Translations under genes and position numbers: made by a program
In this document: positions 9,181-20,057 of the stretch, piece after piece
Layout: each line of letters opens with the position of its first letter
Position numbering within the stretch: position 1 is the first letter of the stretch
NCBI GenBank assembly: GCA_021464525.1
Contig: JADRCO010000935.1
Coordinates: forward strand, 1 to 24,395
Length of the DNA stretch: 24,395 bases
Direction of reading: 5' to 3'
Source: Rhizophagus sp. LPA8_4_AMF
Taxonomy: Eukaryota; Glomeromycota; Glomeromycetes; Glomerales; Glomeraceae
Notes under the pieces: generated by a model
The model's input: only the letters and a program-made list of their open reading frames with translations
Told to the model about the DNA's origin: nothing
Databases searched by the model: none

Positions 9181-11796
9181 AAGTAATTAATATCTTATTG
9201 TAGTCATGTTGTTAACTCTGAACTGAAAATAAGAAGAGTAGATCGATTGATTTGATCGTATCTTAAATTTTTTTCATAAACAAGCGTATCACAAATATGT
9301 AATTAACAGTATGAAATACTAAATTTACACGTGTATTTTTGAAAACCTTGCAAAATATAATTCCTTTTAATTTTAATGCATCTTTCATAAGTAGTAGTAT
9401 CGCATAACCAAAAAAAAAAATCTTAACGAGTCAATATTATATTATTTTATTTTAATCTCAATATTTTAAGAGGTAATTATGTTGTGTTCGAGGGAAACAA
9501 TTGTAAATTATCATACTGTACATCTGGTTAAAAGCAAGCTTTACGTAAATCAAAAAGCATTATAAACTTTGTAATAAATGAAATTTATTAGACAAAAATT
9601 AAATTATGACCTAGAAAATAACGCCCATATATTTTATGAGTAAAGACAGTTTATATCAAATAAAATGAACATTTTTTAATTATATTTAAGTTTAAATAAG
9701 TGTGTGTAAAGCTATAGTAACTATTGGTATGATACATTACATAATTTATTAAGAAAATAATTGGGTTCAATTGTGTACAATATTACTTTGCTTTAGAAAA
9801 AAATTTTTTATTTTTTTTTTTAAAAGAACTGTACAATAAGTTTCAAATTCTTTTCTGAAGAAATTTTGAAGATATTCTTTTTTAAAAAAGATACTAATAA
9901 TATTAAGTTGAAGTTGAAGTGGCATTAGCTAAGCTTGTTTTTAAAATTCATTTACTTAGTAAATTAAATATAATTAGATGATTTTTAAATACTGTCATAT
10001 ATTAAAATTTGAACTTTTTATGTATTGTCGCCCTATTAAAGTTTCTTGAAGCTTCAAATATAACATAAAAATATTACACATAATTAAGCTGGTATTTAAC
10101 AAGAATATATAATTAAAATGTCACAGAATATAATGAAAATGTAATAATAATGATAATGTTCTATTATCAATTTAATAATCGTATTTTATGCCAATATATA
10201 TATTGAAGTTATTAAACCAATTTCATTTCAATAATATTTTTATTTTGTTTCAAATTAAAATCACCATTTAAAAAGAATATTATCCTGAATAAAATTTCAC
10301 TTTTTAGTCCAATTCAAATTGTAATTATTGGAAAATAATAACATAGTCATACAATTAGTTCTTATTTGTTAGCATAATCCTATTAGTAAAATAAAAAGAA
10401 TCAGTAGTATTAAAAAGAATGTATTGTTATCTTAAGTTATGCAAGTGGATATTTTCTAATCACATACTGTACAGACGATAAATTACTACATTTGCGTATC
10501 AATAAAATCAATTTCAAAAGTAAACGTTTATAATTGAATTTTTTGATCGATCTCTTTTTAAAAATGAGAAAAAATTTTACATATTGATTATATAATTCTT
10601 AATTTTTAATATTCATCATAAAATTCAATTGCAAATTCTTCCAAAGAAGTTAACAATAAAAGTACAAATTTTATTAATACCAATACAATTCAATAGAATA
10701 ACATCAAAGAATTTTTACTTGCAACGAATTTACTATTAAGTAAATGAGTAAACATTTTCTTATCAAGTAGACATTTCAATAAATTTTTTAAAAGCCCATC
10801 TCTTTTGCCCCTATAATTGATTATTCTAAACTAAATAGACTAGTATCTTAGTAACTAAATACGACTATATATACAGAGAAACTCTTATTATTATAAAATC
10901 GAAACTATATAAAAATACTCCATCAGGTTAGGATGTGTTTGGATTATAAAGCAAAAAAAAAACCAATAATCGAAAAAACACCTAAGAGAGTACATTCACA
11001 CATCCAAAGAGCTGAAAACCCATCTAATAATAATGAAAAACAAAATAGTTAGGGCAAAATGTAAAGACTTTGAAAAATTTAAGGATAAAGTAAGCCAGGT
11101 TAGGGTAAGTTAAGGATTTGGATATGCATTTCAGCATTGGAGTAAGGTAGGCTAATCTAACCATCTGTTTTTTTTCTATTTTATTTTAATATATACAAAT
11201 TTCATAGAAATAATCTTGCTTAACAGAGATTATAATCAGGAATTCTTATAATATTCTTATTTTTAGGAAAAAAAATCTCACCATGGAACAAGTGTGAGAA
11301 TTTTGGTGCAAGGAAGGCTTTATGCAAAATCAATTGTAATTCCCTATAAAAAAATTGGATATGTTATTTATAAGGTTTTTATATGATTTTTTTCCTTAGA
11401 AATAATGTATCATAATAGTCCGTTGAAAGGATACGGAAAAATGCACAATTCTGTATCACTAAAAATATGTTTTGGATACGGAATGTGCATGAAATTTATA
11501 CGGAATTTACATGATTTGTTCACTGATTCATTATGAAATTTATATACTGAATTTACTACTTATATTACACTTTATTACTAGTTGTATTTACATAAATTTA
11601 ATTCTACTTTATTAATTGAATTAAATAAAAATAAAAAAATAAAACAAAATACAAATATATTATGAATAGCTCATCCCCTATCAAAACCACCTATTGTGAC
11701 CAAAACAAAAAGAAACTTTAAATTTCTTAGAAAGAAATCCAAAGTCTCCAGAAATAGTCTTAAGAAATATCCTATTCCTTTAAAAATAAACAAATA
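9181..11796. other. Long AT-rich non-coding stretch
   Basis: No frame of 60 or more codons is present on either strand, and no splice-linked exon set was recognised. Seen only: a short repeated GGATACGGAA motif (11428 and 11471) and a GGTTAG-containing imperfect inverted pair near 11096 and 11160. No RNA gene is apparent. Confidence 0.5.
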
Positions 11797-11893
11797 CAGT
11801 CAACCCTCTATATAGTCACACATTTGGGACAGTCTATATTTGGTAACTATAAAGAGATGTGACTATATAAAAAATTTCGTATAGATCAATTTG
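11797..11893. mobile_element. Solo terminus resembling a pogo/Tigger-type element
   Basis: After a TA dinucleotide the sequence starts CAGTCAACCCTCTATATAGT, the style of terminal repeat seen in pogo/Tigger (Tc1/mariner superfamily) elements. It is followed by the usual subterminal mirror, TATATAGTCACA (11809) against ATGTGACTATATA (11854). No matching opposite end or transposase frame was found downstream, so it is a truncated remnant. Assignment rests on recall of the terminus style. Confidence 0.5.
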
Positions 11894-13918
11894 ACCATAC
11901 AGTAATTATATTTTATGCATCCGTATTATAATTTGTTTTTCACTCAAATACTTGTCTGATTAATGAATTACAAATTTTTATTATATTTAGTTAATTGACT
12001 GGTGACTCAGAATGGTCGATACAGTATATAATAGACTATGTGAGACAATCAACAATATATGATTATATACGAATAATTAGTAAAAATATTTGTGCAGGGA
12101 GGTGATTATTCAATAAATTGTTAATCATATTATTTGAATGTTTTATCTTGTCACGAAAATAATTTCATTGTGATTGTTATTTTTATAGGATTAACATAAC
12201 AGCGAATTTGGACGCTATACTGATATATGATCACAGCCGAAATGATTGTCAATAAGGAATACAGTAGTGGTTATTTTTGTGATACAAAGGAAAATGGCTC
12301 ATACCAAAACACCATCTTTATTGGTAAGAAGAAGTGCGATGATTACAATGTCATCAGTAAATTAACAATAACAAAAATAGAGACATCTACGATTAATCGA
12401 AATTGAGCTAATGCCATAATGCCCCTTCTTGATCGTATCGTATCATCTTTTTTTTGGAAATAAAACAAAGGAAATTCTATCATTTTCATATCACGTTGTA
12501 CAACAGGCGGTCTCTTTCAAAATTACAAAAGATAGTTATCCATTTAGGTCTTATTAATATAATACTGTAAAGCATTTATATATATCTATTACTTGTTACA
12601 ATCTATTAATAAACAGTATGTCCCTCTCTTTCGATTACTGTAATTTTTTCATTCGAACCCTCATCATTGATATATGTAATTGAAATATTATATGTCCCGT
12701 CTCTATTTTTGTACCCTTTAAATAATATCATCTCTGACCCGATAATAAATCATTTCTTCGAACAAAATATCACGTGATAAAAAATTCATTCAGTTCCAAT
12801 TTTCATTAATTTGTAAAATTAACTATAATAAAAAAGGAACATGCTCACTAATTAGTTGACGTAAGATAATTGTGCAGCAAACAAAATACGGTACCTGTAG
12901 TCCAATCACAAAAAATAATCCACATAATATTTTATGAATGGGATGCATTCTTGAGCACATACAGTACATCACGCAATTGCATTCCTTTTTTGCTTAAACA
13001 CATGTAAAATCAAAGATTACGTCCCTACTTGATTTTATCTTGTTTATTTTACGGATGATGTGAATATTAAGCAACCAAACTAATATACCATATACACAGT
13101 ATATGAACTGTGTAATACATAGAACACATGAATGGTTCAATAATTTTGACATCAAACGCAAATACAACACAACTCAAAACTATTACTAGTCATATATTAT
13201 GTCATTATCTATTGATTAATTCAAGTATTATTTTACTAGAAGTATCCTTGTCTACTAAATGTTAAAACAGATTCTATTATGCGTAATCTAAAGAGAGTAC
13301 GGCTAGTGATGTTTACGTAAGCTATGATTTCTTTGCTAAGTTATGCCTGTAAAGCTAGACCGAAAAATTTTAAGACCGCAGTTTTTTTAAGATAGTAATC
13401 TTTGCTAAGGGTACTACAAAAACAGAGTAAATTCTATGTAAACTCGGGTTTACTTTTTCTGTCAAGTTGCGGTTGGATTCAGTACTCGTACCTGTTCTCA
13501 ATCCGCAATATTATAAATATATTTTTTTTTGTAAGGGCATTTTTTAATTTTCTTTAATTTAGGGTGAGATATATCAAATCTCACTCGGAGTGAGGAATAA
13601 ATTTAAAAAAGAAAATTTTATGTTACATAAATAGATAGATTCTCTTATTATTAGATCATTAATTACGTTGTTTTGTTAGTTTTAAAAATGACATGGAAAG
13701 AACGTTGCAAGAGAGTAATAAGAAATAGAAAAGGATATGGGTATATAGGTTAATGATAAAAAAGGAAGTAATAAGGAAGTAGAAAATAATTTAGAAAATA
13801 TAGAAAAAAATTCAAATAATTATCAAAAAATTTTATAGAAAAAATCAGTAACTTTAGAAAGAATGATTGATTACATAATGGAAGGAGTATATAATAAAGT
13901 AGTATGGTACGATATGAT
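11894..13918. other. Non-coding AT-rich stretch
   Basis: No coding frame of note. Small foldbacks only: ACACAGT/ACTGTGT near 13088-13108, TTGCGG/CCGCAA ends at about 13467-13508 enclosing an imperfect arm, and GTGAGAT/ATCTCAC near 13564-13584. None is developed enough to name. Confidence 0.45.
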
Positions 13919-13926
13919 ATAATAAG

Positions 13927-14197
13927 TAGGGATGTTTAGTGGTTTATTCCGAACTGGTTTTGAACCGGTTTATGCTCAAAACCGATATAGTTAGCTACGT
14001 CATTTTAGAAATGAGTTTATTTATCAGTTAAACTTGTTGAATATGTAAAATACCCAAATTTATGCTCCAAATTAGAAAATTGATAGTCTTAAACCAGGTC
14101 TTAAACCAGGTTTTTAAATCTAGTTTTATCTAGTTCGAGACCTGAAACTAGTAGTTTGGAGCATAAACCGAACTAGTCGAACCATTTAATGTCCCTA
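13927..14197. mobile_element. hAT-like miniature element with 8-bp target-site duplication
   Basis: The 271-bp segment begins TAGGGATGTTTAGTGGTT and ends with the inverted form ACCATTTAATGTCCCTA (14 of 18 bases match). It is flanked by perfect 8-bp direct repeats ATAATAAG at 13919-13926 and 14198-14205. A second inverted pair, CGGTTTATGCTC (13966-13977) and GAGCATAAACCG (14159-14170), lies inside, with a TCTTAAACCAGG direct repeat in the middle. An 8-bp duplication with TAGGG-type ends is typical of hAT elements. It encodes no protein, so it would need a transposase from elsewhere. Confidence 0.8.
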
Positions 14198-14481
14198 ATA
14201 ATAAGTAAGGTATTATTAATTATGTACAGGTACGATGGGATGCCAATCGTACCGAAATACCGTAAGAATTACAATATTACTATTTTAATATAGACAAAAT
14301 GAGTATTAAAAATTAAATTAAAAAGAAAAAAATATTATAGATATTATATTTTATTAGGTGACTTCTGTAAGTTTAGTTGTAAGAAACAGGTACGGTAAGA
14401 TCGGCAAGTGGAGAAAGCATACCAGTTAAGAACAATACCGTAACAAATACACAAAAACATACGGTAACCAAATAAATAATA

Positions 14482-14590
14482 TGGCCCGCCGTAGACGCAA
14501 AAAGTATATACAAAAGTTATCATTCGAATATACAAAAGTTGCTATTTGAATATATATTTTGTATATACTTTTTGTGCTTACGGCGGGCCA
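14482..14590. mobile_element. 109-bp foldback element with TA target duplication
   Basis: The ends TGGCCCGCCGTA and TACGGCGGGCCA are inverted copies. Counting the flanking TA, about 36 bases at each end pair, with three mismatches, so nearly two-thirds of the element is stem. TA occurs at 14480-14481 and 14591-14592. The loop has a near-repeat of ATACAAAAGTT. TA duplication suggests the Tc1/mariner superfamily. There is no coding capacity. Confidence 0.75.
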
Positions 14591-14734
14591 TACGGATTTA
14601 CATAGTGCGCAGCATTAGTTAGAGGGATCGGCATTATAATTAAATTAGGTGTTTACTTCTTAAAATGTATTTTATCATGTGAAACTCCGTAACGAGTATA
14701 AACTATTCTTTGGTGCAATTTATTTTATTTTCTA

Positions 14735-15085
14735 TTTCACTTTTGGGTATTTGGGGATTTTGGGAAGTTTGATAATTAAGAGAAAATGAGAATCTTCTGG
14801 ATTATTTTTTTTGAGAATTTTCTTGATTATCTTTCTTTGAGAATATTCTTGATTATTTTTCTTCGAGAATTTTCTTGATTATTTTGAGGCTTAGCGTTTG
14901 GGATTTTGGAGAAAGTTACTTTTGGGATTCTTTTGTGGCTTATTTTTTATCATTAAGAATTTAATCTTTATTTTTCCGTTAAGATTGGTTATTTGGGGCT
15001 TAGTCAATAATTTGGATATTTAAGGAAAAGATTTTGCCTTCGGGATTTTGGGGAGATTTTTAGACTTGGAAAAATATTTTGGGAA
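14735..15085. repeat. T/G-rich strand-biased region with a four-copy 26-bp tandem repeat
   Basis: The plus strand is poor in C and carries many GGGATTTTGG and TTTGGGG strings. At 14788-14885 a unit beginning GAGAATTTTCTTGATTATTT repeats about four times (starts at 14788, 14813, 14839 and 14865). It lies upstream of the kelch gene and could be its promoter or 5' region, or a decayed repeat. No protein-coding signal is seen. Confidence 0.6.
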
Positions 15086-15260
15086 AAATTTGTTACTAAT
15101 TTGATTGGTTCGAACTCGTATTTTATTAATAAATTTGATTTGTTAGCAATTGTAATCGACCCTTGTGGCACAACCTTATTGGTTGACAGGTAACACTGTG
15201 GGGGTCCGATCCTACATTATTTAAATATTTTAAAAGTATTTGCGAAATTTTTTAATTAAA

Positions 15261-16728
15261 ATGTTTCAACTTTGTATATTTTTTTTTGGGTTTCTCTCAC
15301 AATTAATTATTATTAGTTCTTATACACTTGTTGGACGTAGCAATCACACCGCAAATTATATTGATAATAAAATATATTTTCTTGGTGGAGAAACTGAAAC
15401 AAATACATTAACAAATGATTTTTTTTATTTAGACGTTTCAAACTCTTTTAGTTTAAATTCTACTTTACCAATATTTGATTTAACTAATAATGCTCAATTT
15501 GCTCAACTTCCAAATCATACAAATGCAATATCCACTGCGTGTAGTTTAGATACGATCTTTCTATTTAGTGAAATTTTTGAAAATCATACATCTACTGCTT
15601 TTAAATTTGCAAATTATACAGGGTGGTCTAAGTTTACAAGCATTGAAGATCGATGGTTATCAGCCGTCTGTGATGAAAATATGACGATATACATATTTGT
15701 TGTTTCCAATGATACAAAAAAAAATATAATAACTTTGAATACATCCCAATTAAGATGGTCATTGCCAATTTTTGTGAAAGATCTTATAGTCTCACCACAA
15801 GAAGGAAATATAGTTAATATCGGAAATAATCGAATTCTTTGTTTGAATGATGTATAATTATTTGGATTGATTTCTTATTATTACTAGATACGAATGATTC
15901 TTCTAATTAAGTGTATATTTATACAAATATAGTTACGGATTATTAGTTTATATGATATCAAATCGAACGTATGGAGTAGAGTGGTAATTATCTTTGTAAG
16001 GAAGAAAAGTATTTATGACAATTACTTACTATTCAATGCACGTTATTAAAATTTGACATAATTTAATTATCCATAGACTGTCGTCGGAATCTCACCAGCA
16101 TCTAGAAGTTTATATACAACGGTCTTAAGTATATATCACTTCTAAAAATACATATCTATCGTAAAAATTTCAGATTTCATATGAAAAATAATATTATTTT
16201 AATAAAATTGTTTAAATAATTTTATAGCATCAGATGGTTTCATCATTGTTTATGGAGGAGTACGATCTGATGGAAATACATTGAATGTTCCTGAATTAAT
16301 TTTCGTTTTACATGTCAATTTTACGTGGTACATTCCTAGAAATAATATACCTAGTTCTGCACCAATCTTTGGACATACAGCTACTCTTGTTGGAAATTAT
16401 ATGATTATTGCATTTGGTATGAAATATTATATTAATGAAATCATACTTTACTTGAATTAAATTTAATTAATTTTTTTCTTCAAATTTAGGAAATTCCTTT
16501 ATTGGTCAAAGTAATCAAATTCATTTGATTGACGTGAGCGATATATCTAATTTCAAGTGGGTTAAAGATTTTACAGCAAATAGCGCACCTCAATCAATAA
16601 TCATAATAGGTGGAACAATTGGTGGTATTGCAAGTATAATACTTATTGTATCCGTTAGTTACTTATTATATCGTAAGAAGAGAACTGTTATATATGCTCC
16701 CCAAGCTAAACATGCAATTAACTGTTAG
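15261..16728 (+). CDS. Secreted/type I membrane kelch-repeat (galactose oxidase-like) protein, five exons
   Basis: Predicted exons are 15261-15851, 15933-15983, 16077-16128, 16228-16416 and 16490-16728, with GT-AG introns of 81, 93, 99 and 73 nt. The exons join in frame to give 373 aa. The ATG at 15261 is chosen over an upstream in-frame TTG because it starts a hydrophobic signal sequence (residues 1-20, FFFGFLSQLIIISS). Kelch blades are visible: HTANYIDNKIYFLGG early, SLYDIKSNVWSRV across exon 2, SLYTTVLTSDGFIIVYGG over the exon 3/4 join, and HTATLVGNYMIIAFG at the exon 4/5 join. Many N-x-S/T sites (NHT, NST, NYT, NMT, NDT, NFT) fit an extracellular domain. A membrane span at about 330-355 is followed by RKKR and an 18-residue tail. 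The ligand or reaction is unknown; a surface beta-propeller binding role is inferred. Without the two tiny exons, the gene would look split by a stop at 15855. Confidence 0.8.
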
Positions 16729-17865
16729 AGTGATTAAAAATGTGATTCATTCTTTTTTTTTTTTTTAAAAAAAAAACGCTAATTTTTCAAATTCGACAAT
16801 TGCAAAAACAATAGAAAAATTATTAAAATTTACGATTTAAAATAAATTTAGTTTAATAGTGAATCAAAATGCAAATAAATAGTGACAATAATAATAACGA
16901 TAGTAATAATTAATGTTTAAATTGTCCAAATATGTCCTGGCTAATAAGTTAAGTAAATGTTCAATTTCGGTTAAGTTGAACCCTAGTCCAGGGCAACGAT
17001 AATGCTATACATATTGGATGAATTAGATCAGGTCATCAGGTCATGAAATGTAACACATTACATTATTGCACTCGTCGGATGTATTTCTGACTTTACTGAA
17101 TTGTTCTTCTAATTCCTTCCGATTCTAACCCTTCTAATTGTAATTTGTTGGTAAGAATGAGAATAATAAAAAAATCGTCTATTCTAACACTTCTCGAATG
17201 TCTTTATTCTAAACATGGGTTGATCGCTCTAACTTTTATTCTACCTTTTATAAACCGAAGATGGTACCACTGTGGTTCTCCTACACTTCAAAAGACGAAT
17301 AGCGCGGTCATTTCGAACTTGCGTCACGTGACCAAATTTCATAAAGAAAATATATTCTATTACATGGCCTATTAAAACAAAGATTGTTTACATTTATATA
17401 AATATTAATTGTAAGCTACCCGAAAATTACCATTAAGTATACAATCTTCCCGAGAAATTCTATTATCTTTATTATCTTACGAAGGGAATTGTTCCTTCTG
17501 AGCTATTGTTATTTTCCCTTGATTGCGATGGTAACCATCTCACGGAAATCCCTTTCTGTTGTTTATTTTTTATTCGTTTGTAAACATATTCCTATGAAGA
17601 ACAAAATAATTAACGTTCAATTACCGTATAAAATCTCTCTTTTTATGTTCTCAACCATTGTGAAAATATGCCTAGTTGTATTGGCCAAGGTAAACACCCT
17701 CCAGAAATTTAGTACTTTCTTGTCCTATTATTGATGTGCTTGTATCCTAAATAATTCCATTTAAGAGAATAATGTACTGTAGACTGTTATTGGCGAATTA
17801 TTTTTAATTGTACAAGTAGTCTTTTTATTTGTCTTAGTTGAGTCTCATTATCGTCGATCCGTATA
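16729..17865. other. Non-coding stretch downstream of the kelch gene
   Basis: A T-run/A-run (16749-16777) follows the stop codon and may belong to the 3' region; an AATAAA lies at about 16841. Two open frames (17145-17375 and 17489-17734) start at TTG and show no recognisable composition or domain, so they are not called. GTCACGTGACCAAATTT at 17325-17341 resembles the BTB promoter box. Confidence 0.45.
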
Positions 17866-17867
17866 TA

Positions 17868-18430
17868 CACTACTTGGACAAAAGTAGCGGACACCTAATT
17901 TTGCTCAATTGCTCAAAACATACATAATAATGTTACTCAAAATTTTAATATGCTATAAAATGAACACTACTAATCATATGTTTAAAATTTTATATCACTA
18001 GCTTTCATATAACTTCATTAATTAAATAATTAAAAAATATCTTTTTTTTGAAAATGGTTAAATTAAAAAATGGAAAATACAATTGATATTAGTATTTTCT
18101 TGATTCCTAATTTTCTAGAAAAGATAAAGATATAAAAATTTATATGCTAATTCTTCAAAGCAATAGCTTTTAAATAATATAAAATTTAACCATTACTAAT
18201 ATGTACAATTTTAAGTAAATGTGAAAAGAATATAAATTTTTTGTGATTTTAGTTCAATTTTTGTTTTTTACAATTTTTTATAAACCATATAGTAACATGT
18301 AAGCTTGCAATGAAAAATTCAATACATATGCTTACTGGAATTTGTGTGATCACATATTAACGTTTCAAGCATTAATATTATGTAAAATTTAAAGTTAATA
18401 GGGGTGTCCGCTACTTTTGTCCAGGTAGTG
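17868..18430. mobile_element. Non-autonomous Tc1/mariner-like element (563 bp)
   Basis: The left end CACTACTTGGACAAAAGTAG, continuing to CGGACACC at 17895, is matched by its reverse complement at 18403-18430 with 27 of 28 bases paired. TA lies directly outside both ends (17866-17867 and 18431-18432). The ends resemble Tc1/mariner terminal repeats. The interior is AT-rich and has no transposase frame, so this is a deletion derivative or MITE. It sits about 100 bp upstream of the kinase remnant. Confidence 0.85.
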
Positions 18431-18529
18431 TAAGTATATAAAAACGTACATAAGTCGTAGGTTCTCATTTTTACTTTATCCGACAAAAATATTCTATCCT
18501 TCCTGGTTTCAAAATCGCTTTTGAAAACG

Positions 18530-19290
18530 TGCATGTCCAGAATGCGGTGAAAAATTTCATTCTAAATTTCTAAGCCATGTAACTCAGCACGTTTCCGGGA
18601 TAACTTTGCACATTGGACCAGTGGTGATTCGAATCTTGACAAATTGATTCAAAATTCGCAACTTAATGCATATGGCTCGCAGGATTAATTGAATGGATTG
18701 ATTACTCAAATCTCGAAAATACTGAACTAATTGCACACGGGGATTTGGAAGTGTTTATAAAGCAATTTAGAAAGATGGTCCAATTGAGAAAGTGGAACAA
18801 GCTTGGAACATTGATAAATCTGAATGGCAACGGCATAAGAACGAGAAAGTAGTGATAAAGAAATTTCGAAATGTGACTCATGTCAGTTCAGAGTTGTTGA
18901 ATGAGGTGATTAATCTTTTTTTCAGATGCTGAAGTTTTTTAAAGAACAAGGATCAATTAAGTAATTTATACTATATATTTCAGATTAATATTAGCTCAAG
19001 ATTATATTTCGAATTTTATGATGTTGGAATTACTACAATATATGGGGTGACTCATGATCCGCAAAGTGCAGAATACGGAATTGTTACCAAATTCATAAAT
19101 GGTGGAAAACTGAGGGAAATGATTAAAAAAAATCATGGTAACCTAACATGGACAGCTGTTATTATTATACTTTGGTATGTCTGCATCATGTTCATTATAA
19201 AAATTATATCCACAAAAATCTCCATAGTGACAACGTTTGATCAATAATAGCAAATTTGGTACGATTGAACCGATAGTCCGATACTTACAA
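18530..19290 (+). pseudogene. Decayed TKL-like protein kinase with CxxC N-terminus
   Basis: Fragments in shifting frames follow the order of the kinase family expanded in Rhizophagus. They are a CPECGE motif (about 18534), FAHWTSGDSNLDKLIQNSQL (about 18605-18665), LIEWIDYSNLENTELIAHGD (glycine-loop region, about 18688-18745), an AWNIDKSEW-like stretch followed by VVIKKF with the ATP-binding Lys (about 18860), then a 78-nt intron (18906-18983, GTGATT to TTTCAG). After it come TTIYGVTHDPQSAEYGIV and GNLTW, and a catalytic loop reading IHKNLHSDN near 19208-19234. At least three frame changes and a TAA at about 18684 interrupt the gene. The loop has Asn where HRD kinases have the catalytic Asp, so even the ancestor may have been inactive. 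Similarity is lost after LINNSKFGTIEP (about 19275), and the C-lobe is missing. Related intact kinases are cytosolic Ser/Thr or Tyr-like kinases of unknown substrate. Confidence 0.75.
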
Positions 19291-19833
19291 CTTTTAAGCT
19301 TAAAAAGATTTTCTTTCGGAACACTAATCGGAAAAAATTTTGCCGAAACTTTATCGAAACTTCGATTGCCTACTAGATTTTCTGCGCAACTACATCAACA
19401 ATCTGTTTATCTAATTATATCCATTTTGATCACATAGAAACTGAAGTAGTCACTTAAAGCGAGAAGAAAAAGACTCAAGTGTCCTCATTACGGATAAGAG
19501 GAGTGGTTCTTACATGAAACAGGTGTTGCTGCAAAAATCATTCTCTTTAGCGATGATCTTATGAATTAATAAAAAATATCATGGCACACGAGATTATATA
19601 GGTGTAGTTAAAGGTATTAATAACACTGCATATGTAAATTCTTACTCTCCAGTCTCCAGTAGTCACTCTCGTTGACAACAAGAACGAAAAAACAGAAGTT
19701 GAACACATGAAAAATGTAATATTACACGGAAAACAAGAGTTTATTGTACATCGTCACGTGCACGGACAGACGGGAAAAAAAGGAGGGTATATAATCAAAA
19801 AAGGAAAATGTAGGGGCGAAAAAGGATGGCGAT
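19291..19833. other. Non-coding stretch, nothing recognised
   Basis: An open frame continues to 19437 but has no kinase C-lobe motifs (no DFG or APE equivalents). The rest is unremarkable apart from GTCACGTGCACGG near 19754. Confidence 0.4.
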
Positions 19834-19843
19834 GGCGTAGATG

Positions 19844-20047
19844 CACGTCTGAAATGTGTGACAGGTTAGGCCGATCGCGGTGACAAATAACAGGTGACAA
19901 ATAAGTTTTGGACCACTAAAAAAATCAAGTCCCTCAGATAATTAGTGTTTTTGAACTCGTGCTTGCACGTGATCTGGTGACGCGTAAACATCACCCTTCC
20001 TATTATAGTTGTGATCGACACTAACTGGTCACACATTTCAGACCAGC
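19844..20047. mobile_element. 204-bp miniature inverted-repeat element with 10-bp flanking direct repeat
   Basis: GTCTGAAATGTGTGAC (19847-19862) is perfectly inverted at 20028-20043. Three or four bases outside each arm lies GGCGTAGATG, as a direct repeat at 19834-19843 and 20048-20057, which reads as a target-site duplication of 8-10 bp. The interior holds two GGTGACAAATAA copies. An 8-10 bp duplication suits hAT or Mutator-type elements; the superfamily is not resolved. There is no coding capacity. Confidence 0.75.
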
Positions 20048-20057
20048 GGCGTAGATG

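Noticed and set aside
11050..11167. Possible small MITE with GGTTAG-type arms
   Set aside because: The arms match over only a few bases and there is no target duplication.
13467..13508. Hairpin with TTGCGG/CCGCAA ends
   Set aside because: The stem has several mismatches after six pairs. No terminator or RNA function can be supported.
14344..14535. 63-codon minus-strand frame
   Set aside because: It overlaps half of the 109-bp foldback element and has no domain or gene-like composition.
15107..15215. tRNA or SINE-like B-box sequences (GGTTCGAACTC and GGTCCGATCC)
   Set aside because: No A-box, cloverleaf or acceptor pairing could be built around them. A retrotransposon primer-binding site was considered but no LTR pair is visible.
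15852..15887. 36-nt intron ending at the TACTAG in the kelch gene
   Set aside because: Too short for this genome and the following frame hits stops. The 81-nt intron ending at 15932 keeps the frame and the kelch motif.
17145..17734. Two plus-strand frames of 76 and 81 codons
   Set aside because: Both begin at TTG, have no recognisable motifs or conserved context, and could not be joined into a gene by splicing.
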